Below are positions 1 to 8,107 of a stretch of 64,000 bases of DNA, one piece after another; positions within the stretch are counted from its first letter, which is position 1, and the number at the start of each line of letters is the position of its first letter. This DNA comes from Rhodoferax sp. (GTDB lineage: Bacteria; Pseudomonadota; Gammaproteobacteria; Burkholderiales; Burkholderiaceae_C). The translations under genes were made by a program, and so were the position numbers. A model generated the notes under the pieces. That model did not search any database and was not told the DNA's origin. It was given only the letters and a program-made list of their open reading frames with translations. The DNA lies in NCBI RefSeq assembly GCF_028688795.1, contig NZ_JAQTXM010000012.1, positions 1 through 64,000 on the forward strand. Direction: 5' to 3'.

Positions 1-58
1 TGATCAGCTCATCCTTTTGTGCATGGCTGAGTTCGGTGAGGTCGGGCAGGGTTGGCAT
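1..58 (-). CDS. Probable IS66-family transposase, N-terminal fragment (runs off the window)
   Basis: The minus strand reads ATG at 58-56 and continues to the window edge, giving 19 residues that begin MPTLPDLTELSHAQKDELI. The LPDL...LSHxxKDxLI pattern is typical of the N-terminus of IS66 TnpC-type transposases, but 19 residues cannot prove it. Nothing can be said about whether the element is intact. It is the only mobile-element trace seen in the window and lies divergent from the toxin-antitoxin pair. Confidence 0.45.
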   Translation of the reverse strand, partial: MPTLPDLTELSHAQKDELI

Positions 59-179
59 CAAAACTAATTCTCGCTCACTATTTCATAGCGAACTCAAATT
101 AATCTCCGTTGGGAGCTGAGTAGTTACAAAAAATACGTCACCATCAAGCTGACTTTGTTTGTGTTGATCAAATCGATCG

Positions 180-200
180 TTTTGGCCATAATGGCCAAAA
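180..200. promoter_or_regulatory. Perfect inverted repeat, probable toxin-antitoxin operator
   Basis: Two 10-bp arms, TTTTGGCCAT (180-189) and ATGGCCAAAA (191-200), are separated by one A. The site ends 22 bp before the antitoxin start codon, where a Phd/YefM-type antitoxin usually binds its own promoter. Assignment as the autoregulatory operator is inference from position and symmetry. Confidence 0.6.
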
Positions 201-222
201 CACGTAAAGGAGTTCAAGTCAA

Positions 223-594
223 ATGCAACATTCCATGAGAACCATGACATCGTCCGAGGCGAAGACAAACTTTGGCGAGGTGTTGTCGTCGTTGAACAGC
301 AGTGGGCCGATTGAAATCACTCGCAATGGTAAATCCGTGGGCCTTTTGACCCTGCCACCGGCGCAGGCCGCCGATGCGGGTCGGCTGGCGGCGTTGGCTT
401 CTGCCTACGCACAGGGTCGGGTGTCCTGGCCCCAGATTACCGAAGAAACCGGTGCGAGTTTTGGCGAGTTGTTGCTGGCGCTGGGGTTGCAAAAACTCTC
501 TCTGCCCAAAGTGATGGCCAAAAAAAGCCCTGAGCAAACAGCGCTGCTAAACCAGGTGTTTGATGCAGCGGCTGGTCTGAAGGCGCAGGCATGA
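223..594 (+). CDS. Phd/YefM-family antitoxin
   Basis: A 123-residue protein whose N-terminal third (MTSSEAKTNFGEVLSSLNSS, then PIEITRNGKSVGLLT) is the Phd/YefM DNA-binding fold: an SxxxAKxNFxxxL helix followed by the strand pair ending in the nG(K/R)xVgvL pattern. Family members neutralise a toxin and repress their own operon. AAAGGAG at 206-212 supports the start at 223; an ATG at 238 is an alternative. The C-terminal 70 residues are unlike short Phd proteins and may hold the toxin-binding region. The stop overlaps the next start (ATGA), so the two genes are co-translated, and a perfect palindrome lies just upstream. Confidence 0.8.
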   Translation: MQHSMRTMTSSEAKTNFGEVLSSLNSSGPIEITRNGKSVGLLTLPPAQAADAGRLAALASAYAQGRVSWPQITEETGASFGELLLALGLQKLSLPKVMAKKSPEQTALLNQVFDAAAGLKAQA

Positions 595-1175
595 AACTGT
601 CTTTGATCGTGACGGACTCCGGGCCACTGATCACGCTGGCCGTGTCCGGGGCGCTTGACGTGTTGTTTTTGCCGGGTCTGCCGGTCATCGTGCCTGACAT
701 GGTTCGGCATGAGGTGATTGCAGATTTGTCTAAACCGGGGGCGATGCGGGTGGCTGACTGGATTCGGGCCAACAACCCGCACCGGCTCACTGTGGCCCCC
801 ACTGAGGTGTTTGAAGAATTCATGCTGCTGAAGTCGCTCAACCCGGCTACCAAAACCAAAAATCGGGGTGAACAAGCCGCTGCAGAGGTGTTGGCCAAGG
901 CGCTTGAGGGGCAGGACTTTGGCGCGGTGCTGGTGTTTGAGGACAGCGCGGTGCGCAAAACCAATTTTTTGCTGCGGTTGCCCGATGCCGTGGTGGTGAC
1001 TTCCACGTCCGAGTTTCTGTTTGGGTTGGAAAGCCGTGGGGTGATCGCCAGCGCGCAGGCGATTCTGGACCGGGCGGTGGATGTGCGTGGCAATGAGGTT
1101 CTGGCCAGGTACCTTGCGGGCACGGACGACAGTGGCCCCTTGCCGGATTGGCCGCAGACTTTGCGCCCAAGTTAA
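591..1175 (+). CDS. PIN-domain protein, probable toxin of a type II TA pair
   Basis: A 194-residue protein starting MKLSLIVTDSGPLITLA. The strand ending in TDSGPLI is the first metal-binding motif of PIN-fold ribonucleases; further acidic residues appear in VPDMVRHEVIADL and VLVFEDSAVRKT, and the LPDAVVVTSTSEFL segment resembles the late PIN strand. PIN toxins (VapC type) cleave RNA with Mg2+/Mn2+. It overlaps the Phd-like antitoxin by 4 bp, the standard antitoxin-first arrangement. It is longer than typical VapC (about 130-140 residues) and closer in length to the DUF3368-like PIN proteins. The 3' end lies 60 bp before the glmU start. RNase activity is inferred, not shown. Confidence 0.72.
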   Translation: MKLSLIVTDSGPLITLAVSGALDVLFLPGLPVIVPDMVRHEVIADLSKPGAMRVADWIRANNPHRLTVAPTEVFEEFMLLKSLNPATKTKNRGEQAAAEVLAKALEGQDFGAVLVFEDSAVRKTNFLLRLPDAVVVTSTSEFLFGLESRGVIASAQAILDRAVDVRGNEVLARYLAGTDDSGPLPDWPQTLRPS

Positions 1176-1234
1176 ACAGATCCACGCCCGCCGATAATGC
1201 GCAAAACTGCAATCAACACACATCGGAGGTTCGC

Positions 1235-2668
1235 TTGACAGCCACGCAAAACATTTTTTCGGATATCCCGGTCGACGTGGTCATCATGGCCGCAGGCAAG
1301 GGCACACGCATGAAAAGCAAGTTGCCCAAGGTGCTGCACTTGCTGGCCGGGCGTGCCCTGGTACAGCATGTAGTGGACACCGCAGCCGAATTGCACGCCC
1401 GCCAAGTGACCGTGATCATAGGTCATGGTGCTACAGAAGTAGAAGCTGCTCTCGCAGGTAATACGGTGGCTACAAGCCAATTTGTCTTAAATTTTGTGCG
1501 TCAGGAGCCACAACTTGGCACCGGCCATGCAGTGCAGCAGACCGTGCCGGTGCTGCAAGATGACGGCATCGTGGTGGTGCTCTCAGGTGACGTGCCGCTA
1601 ACTCAGGCTGACACCTTGCAACAACTCATCAACGCCTGTGACGGCAACAAGCTGGCGCTGCTGACCATCGACTTTGCCGACCCCACGAGTTATGGCCGCA
1701 TCGAGCGCGCGGGCGACAAAGTGCAGGCCATCGTCGAGCAAAAAGATGCCACGCCTGAGCAGCGCAAAATCACTGAGGTCTACAGCGGCATCATGGCCGT
1801 GCCCGCTGCGCCACTGAAAAAATGGCTGGCGCGGCTAGACAACAAAAACGCCCAGGGCGAGTTTTACCTGACCGACATCGTGAAGTTTGCTGTGGCAGAC
1901 GGTGTGCCGGTCGTGGCGTACAAAATCTCTGATGCGGTTCAGGTGGCCGGCATCAACAGCCCGGTGCAACTGGCCGAGCTGGAGCGCGCTTACCAAAAAC
2001 GCATTGCGCTGGCGCTGATGGAGCAAGGCGTGCGCCTGGCCGATCCGGCACGGCTTGATGTGCGCGGCACGCTCACCTGTGCGCAAGACGTGTCGATTGA
2101 TGTGAACTGCGTCTTTGAAGGCCAGGTCAGCTTGGGCGAAGGCGTGCGCGTGGGCCCCAATTGCGTGATTCGTGACGCCACCATTGCCGCTGGCGCCGTG
2201 ATTCATCCGTTCACCCACATCGAAGGCGGTAAACCCGGCAGCAAAGACGCGGTGGAAGTGGGCGAGGGCGCGCTGATTGGCCCGTTTGCCCGCCTGCGCC
2301 CCGGCGCCAAGCTGGGGGCCGAGGTGCACATTGGCAACTTTGTCGAGGTCAAAAACTCCACGCTTGCCAAGGGTGCCAAGGCCAATCACCTGGCGTATCT
2401 GGGTGATGCCACGGTGGGTGAGCGCGTGAACTATGGCGCGGGCTCCATCACGGCCAATTACGACGGTGCCTTCAAACACCGCACCATCATCGAGGCCGAT
2501 GTGCACATTGGCAGCAACTGTGTGCTGATTGCGCCGCTGACCATTGGTGCGGGCGGCACAGTGGGTGGCGGCTCCACACTCACCAAAGATACGCCGCCGC
2601 TGGCCTTGGCGGTGGCGCGCGGCCGCCAGGTGAGCATTGCCAACTGGAAACGCCCGAGCAAAAAATGA
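1235..2668 (+). CDS. glmU: Bifunctional GlmU: GlcNAc-1-P uridyltransferase / glucosamine-1-P acetyltransferase
   Basis: Cytoplasmic enzyme making UDP-GlcNAc for peptidoglycan and LPS. It acetylates GlcN-1-P with acetyl-CoA, then transfers UMP from UTP. The N-terminal pyrophosphorylase domain shows MAAGKGTRMKSKLPKVLH (residues about 17-34), GTGHAVQQ and VVLSGDVPL. The C-terminal half is a left-handed beta-helix with hexapeptide repeats, including GPFARLRPGAKLG and NYDGAFKHRT. I chose TTG at 1235 because GGAGGT (1225-1230) precedes it; the upstream ATG at 1148 lies inside the PIN gene. The protein is 477 residues. Residues about 66-87 (GATEVEAALAGNTVATSQFV) are encoded by a copy of the dispersed repeat and look like an in-frame insertion before the FVRQEPQLGTGHA strand. 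The stop overlaps the next gene (ATGA). Confidence 0.96.
   Translation: MTATQNIFSDIPVDVVIMAAGKGTRMKSKLPKVLHLLAGRALVQHVVDTAAELHARQVTVIIGHGATEVEAALAGNTVATSQFVLNFVRQEPQLGTGHAVQQTVPVLQDDGIVVVLSGDVPLTQADTLQQLINACDGNKLALLTIDFADPTSYGRIERAGDKVQAIVEQKDATPEQRKITEVYSGIMAVPAAPLKKWLARLDNKNAQGEFYLTDIVKFAVADGVPVVAYKISDAVQVAGINSPVQLAELERAYQKRIALALMEQGVRLADPARLDVRGTLTCAQDVSIDVNCVFEGQVSLGEGVRVGPNCVIRDATIAAGAVIHPFTHIEGGKPGSKDAVEVGEGALIGPFARLRPGAKLGAEVHIGNFVEVKNSTLAKGAKANHLAYLGDATVGERVNYGAGSITANYDGAFKHRTIIEADVHIGSNCVLIAPLTIGAGGTVGGGSTLTKDTPPLALAVARGRQVSIANWKRPSKK
1430..1495 (+). repeat. Dispersed repeat copy 1 (inside glmU)
   Basis: Forward copy, starting GCTACAGAAGTAGAAGCTGC and ending GCTACAAGCCAATTTGTC plus TTAAA. 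The 3' end matches the copies at 22730 and 29590 closely. It is read in frame as GATEVEAALAG...ATSQFVLN. Confidence 0.7.
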
Positions 2669-3426
2669 GCACCGTGCAAGAACTGCAGCGCCAACTCGAT
2701 GCCGCGCGCGCTGAGCTGCAGGACTTCACTTACACCGTGTCGCACGATCTGCGCGCGCCGCTGCGCCACATCCACGCCTTTGCCAAGATCATGCAAGAAG
2801 ACTTGATCAACCCGCCGCCCGACATCCTGAGTCACCTGGCCACCATTCGTCAGTCCGCGCAGTTGCTCACCAACCAGCTTGACGGGTTAACGCGGTTTGC
2901 GCGCTTGGGCGCGCAGCCCATGCAGCCGCAGGCCGTGGATGTGTCGGCGCTGGTGCAGGTCTTGGTCAATGATTTGGCGCAGTTGCATCCGGCTGTGACG
3001 TGGCAGTTGGCACCCGACGTGCCGCTGGTTTGGGGCGATGGGCAAGCGTTGCGCCAGGTGTTGGCGCTGGTGCTAGACAACGCTGTCAAGTTCAGCCGCA
3101 GCCGCCCGGTGCCGCAGATCACACTGTCGTGGCAGTTGGCTGAAGCGCCCGAGCTAACCGCAGATGTGTTGCCAGGCACAAGTCAGCCAGCCCAGGCCAA
3201 GCTGTGCCAGATCAGCATCACTGACAACGGTATCGGCTTTGCGCCAGAGCAGGCCAGCAAGCTGTTCAAGGTGTTTGCCAAGCTGCACCCAGTGCGTGAC
3301 CATGAAGGCTTGGGGCTGGGTTTGGTGAGTAGTCGCAAAATCGTGGAGCGGCTGGGCGGCAACATCGACATCACCGCGCAGGTGGATGCCGGCTGCCGGG
3401 TAATGCTCGCGTTGTCAATCGCGTAA
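2665..3426 (+). CDS. Soluble histidine kinase (HisKA + HATPase_c) without sensor domain
   Basis: A 253-residue protein overlapping the glmU stop by 4 bp. A short N-terminal coiled stretch leads to the H-box TVSHDLRAPLRHIHAF with the phospho-acceptor at about His27. Then come the N-box VLALVLDNAVKFS (about 130-142), G1 ITDNGIGFAPEQ (about 187) and G2 GLGLGLVSSRKIVERLGG (about 215), ending in a standard HATPase core. There is no signal peptide, membrane segment or PAS/GAF domain, so the input must come from a partner protein. The H-box resembles that of phytochrome-like and CHASE-type kinases. No response regulator is adjacent. Coupling to glmU is translational; a role in cell-wall control would be speculation. 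Confidence 0.85.
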   Translation: MSTVQELQRQLDAARAELQDFTYTVSHDLRAPLRHIHAFAKIMQEDLINPPPDILSHLATIRQSAQLLTNQLDGLTRFARLGAQPMQPQAVDVSALVQVLVNDLAQLHPAVTWQLAPDVPLVWGDGQALRQVLALVLDNAVKFSRSRPVPQITLSWQLAEAPELTADVLPGTSQPAQAKLCQISITDNGIGFAPEQASKLFKVFAKLHPVRDHEGLGLGLVSSRKIVERLGGNIDITAQVDAGCRVMLALSIA

Positions 3427-3427
3427 T

Positions 3428-3490
3428 GCTACTAAAAATAGAGCTATCTGCGCTTTATTTATAAGGGCTAGAGCCCTAAAACGCTTGTAA
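3428..3490 (+). repeat. Dispersed repeat copy 2 (intergenic)
   Basis: Forward copy right after the kinase stop codon, reading GCTACTAAAAATAGAGCTAT then CTGCGCTTTATTTATAAGGG then CTAGAGCCC. It fills the 66-bp gap between the kinase and the convergent Lrp-type gene. Confidence 0.75.
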
Positions 3491-3492
3491 TT

Positions 3493-3984
3493 TCAAACCG
3501 CAGGGGGCAATGGCAGGCGGGCGCCAAACTTACTGCGTTTGAGGCTGAAGAAACTCTTGACGTTGCGCACATTGGCATCTTCGGTGAACAGACGCTGCGT
3601 CAAGGCCAGATAGTCGGGCATGTCGCGCGCATGCACCACCAGCACAAAATCCGGCCCGGGCGACACGCGGTAACACTGCTGCACGGCATCTTCCAAAGCC
3701 ACTTTTTTCTCGAACGCTTCCAGCGCGGTCTGGTCTTGCCGGTCGAGTGTGATTTCCACCAACGCGCACAAACCAGCGCCAATCACGCTGGCCAGTGTGT
3801 CGACGCTGAGGATGGCGATTTCGCGCTCAATCAGACCCGCTTCCACCAACCGCTTGACGCGGCGCAGGCAGGTGGGAGGCGACACATGCACCCGTTCGGC
3901 CAGCGTCTGGTTGCTCATTGAAGAATCGTTTTGCAGATGTTCCAACAGCTGCAGGTCAATGGCGTCAAGGTCGATCGGGTTCAT
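3493..3984 (-). CDS. Lrp/AsnC-family transcriptional regulator
   Basis: A 163-residue regulator. Residues about 1-60 form the winged HTH (DAIDLQLLEHLQNDSSMSN, then QTLAERVHVSPPTCLRRVKR). The rest is an RAM/AsnC ligand domain with VIGAGLCALVEITL, YRVSPGPDFVLVVHARDM and the LFTEDANVRNVKSFFSLKR tail. These proteins form octamers that sense amino acids. I start at ATG 3984, where CGGAGC precedes it; longer readings add 17 atypical residues. It lies downstream of, and on the same strand as, a branched-chain-amino-acid-type ABC operon. That suggests but does not prove that it regulates that operon. Confidence 0.88.
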   Translation of the reverse strand: MNPIDLDAIDLQLLEHLQNDSSMSNQTLAERVHVSPPTCLRRVKRLVEAGLIEREIAILSVDTLASVIGAGLCALVEITLDRQDQTALEAFEKKVALEDAVQQCYRVSPGPDFVLVVHARDMPDYLALTQRLFTEDANVRNVKSFFSLKRSKFGARLPLPPAV

Positions 3985-4174
3985 AGGGCGCTCCGAAGTT
4001 AGTGGTGATAGCGTTGGCGTACCCAACACGGCCACAACAGGTTCAGCGCCAGCAGGAAATGTCGCAGTGAAAGGGTGTCGCTCATCGGGCGATTGTCAAC
4101 CACGCCGCAGTGACTCGCAGCCGACTGGCTGGCTCAGCTCCCCGGTGCTTTGGCCAGAGTTGCCCGGGTCACGT

Positions 4175-5176
4175 CTAAGTTTTGGACGCCGTCGTAGCGT
4201 GGCGGCGCCGCTCCAGCCAGGCTTGCAATTCACCAACCACGCCTTTGCGAAAGGCCAGCACACACAGCACAAAGATCACGCCAATGATCACATTGACCCA
4301 GGAGCCCACTTTGTCGGCCAGTGTGTCTTGCAGCGAGATCACGATGCCTGCGCCCATCACCGGGCCAAAGAAGGTGCCCATGCCGCCCAGCAGCGTCATC
4401 AAAATCACCTCACCCGACATTGTCCAATGCACATCGGACAAGGTGGCAAACCCCATGATCAGGGTTTTGACCGAGCCAGCCAGCCCGGCCAGTGCGGCAG
4501 ACAGCACAAACGCCAGCAGCTTGTAGCGGTCGACCTCGTAGCCCAGCGAAATGGCGCGCGGCTCGTTTTCGCGAATCATCTTCAGCACCTGGCCAAATGG
4601 CGAGTGCACGATACGCGACACAGCCAGAAAGCCGGCCACAAACAAAGCTACCACCAGGTAATACATGGAAGTGTCCGACTGCAGTGACAGCACGCCAAAC
4701 AGCGCACCCCGCGGGACGCCTTGCAGGCCGTCCTCTCCGCCGGTGAAAGGCGCCTGCAGGCAAATAAAGTAAACCATTTGTGCCATCGCCAAGGTGATCA
4801 TGGCGAAGTAAATGCCCTGTCGTCGAATGGCCACCAGACCGACCAGCAGCCCGATCAGGCCTGCGCCAAGTGCGCCGGCCAAAATGCCCAGTTCTGGCGT
4901 GAAGTTCTGCGACTTGATCAGGTAGCCGGTGATGTAAGCGCCCGAGCCAAAGAATGCGGCGTGACCAAAGGACAGCAAGCCGGTAAACCCCAGCAACAAG
5001 TTGAAGGCGCAGGCAAACAGTGCGAAGCACAGCAGCTTCATGACAAACACCGGGTAAAGCCCGAGCATGGGTGCAACGAGTGCCAGGATCAGCAGCGCGA
5101 TGTAGGTGAATTGAAGAAGTTTTGAGGCTTTGGTCATCTTTTTGCTGTCATGGAGTGGGGTCGCGGCGCTGCTCAT
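4175..5176 (-). CDS. livM: Branched-chain amino acid-type ABC permease LivM
   Basis: A 333-residue inner-membrane permease with about ten hydrophobic segments. The LLGFTGLLSFGHAAFFGSGAY region and RENEPRAISLGYEVDRYKLL (the cytoplasmic loop contacting the ATPase) are hallmarks of LivM. It pairs with LivH three bases upstream, forming the transmembrane pore. A hydrophilic C-terminus (WLERRRHATTASKT) ends the protein. It is the last gene of the livG-livF-SBP-livH-livM operon. Substrate cannot be read from the permease: the family also carries urea, amides and aromatic acids. Confidence 0.92.
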   Translation of the reverse strand: MSSAATPLHDSKKMTKASKLLQFTYIALLILALVAPMLGLYPVFVMKLLCFALFACAFNLLLGFTGLLSFGHAAFFGSGAYITGYLIKSQNFTPELGILAGALGAGLIGLLVGLVAIRRQGIYFAMITLAMAQMVYFICLQAPFTGGEDGLQGVPRGALFGVLSLQSDTSMYYLVVALFVAGFLAVSRIVHSPFGQVLKMIRENEPRAISLGYEVDRYKLLAFVLSAALAGLAGSVKTLIMGFATLSDVHWTMSGEVILMTLLGGMGTFFGPVMGAGIVISLQDTLADKVGSWVNVIIGVIFVLCVLAFRKGVVGELQAWLERRRHATTASKT

Positions 5177-5179
5177 GGC

Positions 5180-6064
5180 TCAGGCCTCCTTGCCGAACAG
5201 GCCGGCGGGCCGGATCATCAGCACGATAACCATGATGATGAAGACCACGATGCTGGATGCTTCAGGGTAAAACACCCGCGTCAAACCCTCGATCACCCCC
5301 AGGCCCAGGCCGGTCAGGATCGAGCCCATGATGGAGCCCATGCCACCAATCACCACCACGGCAAACACGACAATGATCAGGTTCGAGCCCATCAATGGAT
5401 TGACCTGGATGATGGGGGCCGCCAGCACGCCGGCCAGCGCTGCCAGTGCGGCACCGGCGCCGTAGGTCAGCATCACCATCAGGGGCACATTGATGCCAAA
5501 GGCCTGCACCAGCGGGGCATTTTCGGTGCCAGCTCGCAGGTAGGCACCCAGGCGGGTGCGCTCGATCAGGAACCAAGTGCCCAGGCACACCGTGAGTGAC
5601 ACCAGCACCACCCAGGCGCGGTAGTTGGGCAGCACCATGAAGCCGAGGTTGGTGGCACCAGACAGCAGTTCGGGAACGTTGTAGTTTTGGCCAGACACGC
5701 CGTAAAGCTCCCGGAAAATGCCCTCGGCAATCAGCGCCAGGCCAAAGGTGAGCAGCAAACCGTAGATGGGGTCAATTTTGTAGAGATGTTTGAGAAATAG
5801 TCGCTCGATCACGACACCCAACACACCGACGCTCAAAGGTGCCAGCAGCAGCGCCCACCAGTAATTGATGTCGAACTTGTCGAGCATGATCCAGGCCGCA
5901 AAGGCGCCGAGCATGTAGAGCGCGCCGTGTGCAAAATTAACAATACCCAGCAAGCCAAAGATCACCGCCAGCCCAAGGCTGAGCAGGGCATAAAACGCGC
6001 CGTTGACCAGGCCCAGCAGCAGCTGGCCCAGAAAAGCTTGAAGGGGGATGCCAAAAATTTCCAT
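5180..6064 (-). CDS. livH: Branched-chain amino acid-type ABC permease LivH
   Basis: A 294-residue permease with about eight membrane segments. The N-terminal NGAFYALLSLGLAVIFGLLG and IVNFAHGALYMLGAF segments are strongly conserved in LivH. The late FAVVVIGGMGSIMGSILTGL stretch is the region that couples to the ATPases. It forms the heteropair with LivM. The start at 6064 is the first ATG of the reading frame; the binding-protein gene lies 78 bp upstream and livM starts 3 bp downstream. Length is normal for the family. Confidence 0.92.
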   Translation of the reverse strand: MEIFGIPLQAFLGQLLLGLVNGAFYALLSLGLAVIFGLLGIVNFAHGALYMLGAFAAWIMLDKFDINYWWALLLAPLSVGVLGVVIERLFLKHLYKIDPIYGLLLTFGLALIAEGIFRELYGVSGQNYNVPELLSGATNLGFMVLPNYRAWVVLVSLTVCLGTWFLIERTRLGAYLRAGTENAPLVQAFGINVPLMVMLTYGAGAALAALAGVLAAPIIQVNPLMGSNLIIVVFAVVVIGGMGSIMGSILTGLGLGVIEGLTRVFYPEASSIVVFIIMVIVLMIRPAGLFGKEA

Positions 6065-6142
6065 GGAGGCCCGTGGGTTGATGTCCTTGAGGGAAGGTGT
6101 GACAGTCGGCAGCCAGCGCCGCCGACCGTCTTGGATGTCAAT

Positions 6143-7336
6143 TTATTTCTTGATCAACGCGCATTTGGAGTCGGCCACGGTGGTGAAGGCCTGTTCCCCT
6201 GGTACTTTGGCAATCATCTTGTAGTAATCCCATGGCGTGGTCGATTCTTTGGCCGACTTGACCTGGTACAGGTACATGTCGTGAATCATTCGGCCATCCG
6301 CACGAATCTGGCCCTTGTTATAAAAATCGTCAATCTTCATGCCTTTGAGGGTGCTCATCACCTTGTCGGCATCGGTGGTGCCGGCGGCTTGCACGGCCTT
6401 CAGGTAATTGGTCGCGGCTGAATAGTCGGCGGCCTGTACGCTGGTTGGCATGCGCTTGTATTTTTCAAAGAAACGCTTCGCAAATTTGCGTGACGCGTCG
6501 TCCTGGTTCCAGTACCAGCTGTCAGCCAGTTGCAGCCCTTCGGCGTTGGCCAACCCCAGGCTGTGCACGTCGGTGATGAACACCAGCAAACCAGTCACCT
6601 TCATGGTTTTGGTGATGCCAAATTCCTTGGCGGCCTTCATGGCGTTGGTGAAGTCGCCGCCCGCGTTGGCCAGCGCCAAGACCTGGGCTTTAGATGACTG
6701 GGCCTGCAGCAAAAAAGACGAGAAGTCAGAGGCATTGAGCGGATGCCGCACGGCACCCGCAACGGTGCCGCCGTTGGCCTTCACAACGGTGGAGGCATCG
6801 GCTTCAAGCGAATGGCCAAACGCATAGTCGGCGGTCAGAAAAAACCAGTTTTTGCCACCTGCCTTGACCAGGGCGGTGCCTGCCACCTTGGCCAGTGCCA
6901 CGGTGTCATAAGCGTAATGCACGGTGTAAGGTGAGCAGGCTTCATTGGTCAAGCGGGCGGAGCCTGCGCCAATCGAGAAGAACGGGCGCTTTTTTTCTTC
7001 TGCAAGTTTGGCCATGGCCAGTGAGGTGCCGGAGTTGGTGCCGCCAATCAACATTGACAGGCCGTCCTTGTCGATCCATTCACGGGCTTTTGCGCGGGCA
7101 ATGTCGGCTTTGTTTTGGTGGTCGGCGGTCACCACTTCAATCGGGCGGTTATGCACCTTGCCGCCAAAGTCCTGCGCTGCCCACTTGACCATTTCGCCGC
7201 CAGCCGGGCCGTCCAGGTCGGCATAGACGCTGGACATGTCGGTGATGAAGCCAATCTTCACGGGGCCGGTGTTTTGCGCCGATGCGGCGCCAGCAAAGCC
7301 AATGGCCATTGCGGCAACGAGGGTCTTGAATTTCAT
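6143..7336 (-). CDS. Periplasmic binding protein of a Liv-type ABC transporter
   Basis: A 397-residue secreted protein with a clear signal peptide (MKFKTLVAAMAIGFAGAASA, cleavage before QN). The mature part is a Peripla_BP_6 (type I) fold: VKIGFITDMSSVYADLDGPA, then ADHQNKADIARAKAREWIDK, and later NWFFLTADYAFGHSLEADA. CAGGAGACAAC precedes the ATG. It probably delivers an amino acid or a related carboxylate to LivHM. The sequence resembles Burkholderiales homologues annotated only as ABC substrate-binding proteins, so the ligand is unknown. It sits between the ATPase and permease genes, an order seen in many Comamonadaceae liv operons. Confidence 0.9.
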   Translation of the reverse strand: MKFKTLVAAMAIGFAGAASAQNTGPVKIGFITDMSSVYADLDGPAGGEMVKWAAQDFGGKVHNRPIEVVTADHQNKADIARAKAREWIDKDGLSMLIGGTNSGTSLAMAKLAEEKKRPFFSIGAGSARLTNEACSPYTVHYAYDTVALAKVAGTALVKAGGKNWFFLTADYAFGHSLEADASTVVKANGGTVAGAVRHPLNASDFSSFLLQAQSSKAQVLALANAGGDFTNAMKAAKEFGITKTMKVTGLLVFITDVHSLGLANAEGLQLADSWYWNQDDASRKFAKRFFEKYKRMPTSVQAADYSAATNYLKAVQAAGTTDADKVMSTLKGMKIDDFYNKGQIRADGRMIHDMYLYQVKSAKESTTPWDYYKMIAKVPGEQAFTTVADSKCALIKK

Positions 7337-7402
7337 GTTGTCTCCTGAGGGGTGGTTGTTGAAAGGCGGGGGAATCGATGATTTTTATTAAAGGAAACAG
7401 TC

Positions 7403-8107
7403 TCAAACGCCAAGATAGTCCTGCAGCATGCCCATGTTTTGGGCCAGCTCATGTTGGGCAAATTGTTTGACGATGGCGCCATGCTCCATCACGTAAAAGC
7501 GGTCGGCCAGTGGCGCCGCAAAACGGAAGTTTTGCTCCACCAGCACGATGGTGTAGCCCTTGGCTTTGAGCGTCAGAATCATTTCGGCCAGCTTTTGCAC
7601 AATCACCGGGGCCAGGCCTTCCGAGATCTCATCCAGCAACAACAAACGTGCGCCTGTGCGCAAAATGCGCGCTACCGCCAGCATTTGTTGCTCGCCGCCC
7701 GACAGGCGAGTGCCGGGACTGGCAGCGCGTTCTTCTAGGTTGGGGAACATGGCGTAAATCTCTTTCACGCTCATGCCGCCGGGCGCAATGACGGGTGGCA
7801 GCATCAGGTTTTCTTGCGCCGTCAGGCTGGCAAAAATGCCACGCTCTTCCGGGCAGTAGCCCACGCCGAGGCGGGCCACCTTGTGCGGTGCCAACTTGAT
7901 GGTCTCAACGCCATGGATCTTGATACTGCCCTTGCGGCTACCAGTCAGGCCAACGATGGCGCGCATGGTGGTGGTACGCCCGGCGCCGTTGCGCCCCAGC
8001 AGTGTCACCACTTCGCCTTCGTTCACGGCTAAATTGACACCATGCAGGATGTGCGACTCGCCGTACCAGGCATGCAGGTCGTCAATGCGAAGCAATTCTT
8101 TGGTCAT
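7403..8107 (-). CDS. livF: Liv-type ABC ATPase LivF, with Arg in place of the Walker A lysine
   Basis: A 234-residue ATPase that energises LivHM. The signature LSGGEQQMLAVAR, Walker B ARLLLLDEISEGLAP and switch region VLVEQNFRFA are normal. The P-loop reads LLGRNGAGRTTTMRA, with Arg44 (codon CGT, complement of 7976-7978) where nearly all P-loop ATPases have Lys. The partner LivG keeps its Lys. I start at ATG 8107, overlapping the livG stop by one base (TGATG); a TTG one codon upstream is less likely. It is probably functional, because the rest is intact and in an operon. Confidence 0.92.
   Translation of the reverse strand: MTKELLRIDDLHAWYGESHILHGVNLAVNEGEVVTLLGRNGAGRTTTMRAIVGLTGSRKGSIKIHGVETIKLAPHKVARLGVGYCPEERGIFASLTAQENLMLPPVIAPGGMSVKEIYAMFPNLEERAASPGTRLSGGEQQMLAVARILRTGARLLLLDEISEGLAPVIVQKLAEMILTLKAKGYTIVLVEQNFRFAAPLADRFYVMEHGAIVKQFAQHELAQNMGMLQDYLGV

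Noticed and set aside
3999..4085. A 28-codon minus-strand ORF (MSDTLSLRHFLLALNLLWPC) between livM and the Lrp-type gene.
   Set aside because: No SD and no recognisable family; short ORFs of this size occur by chance.
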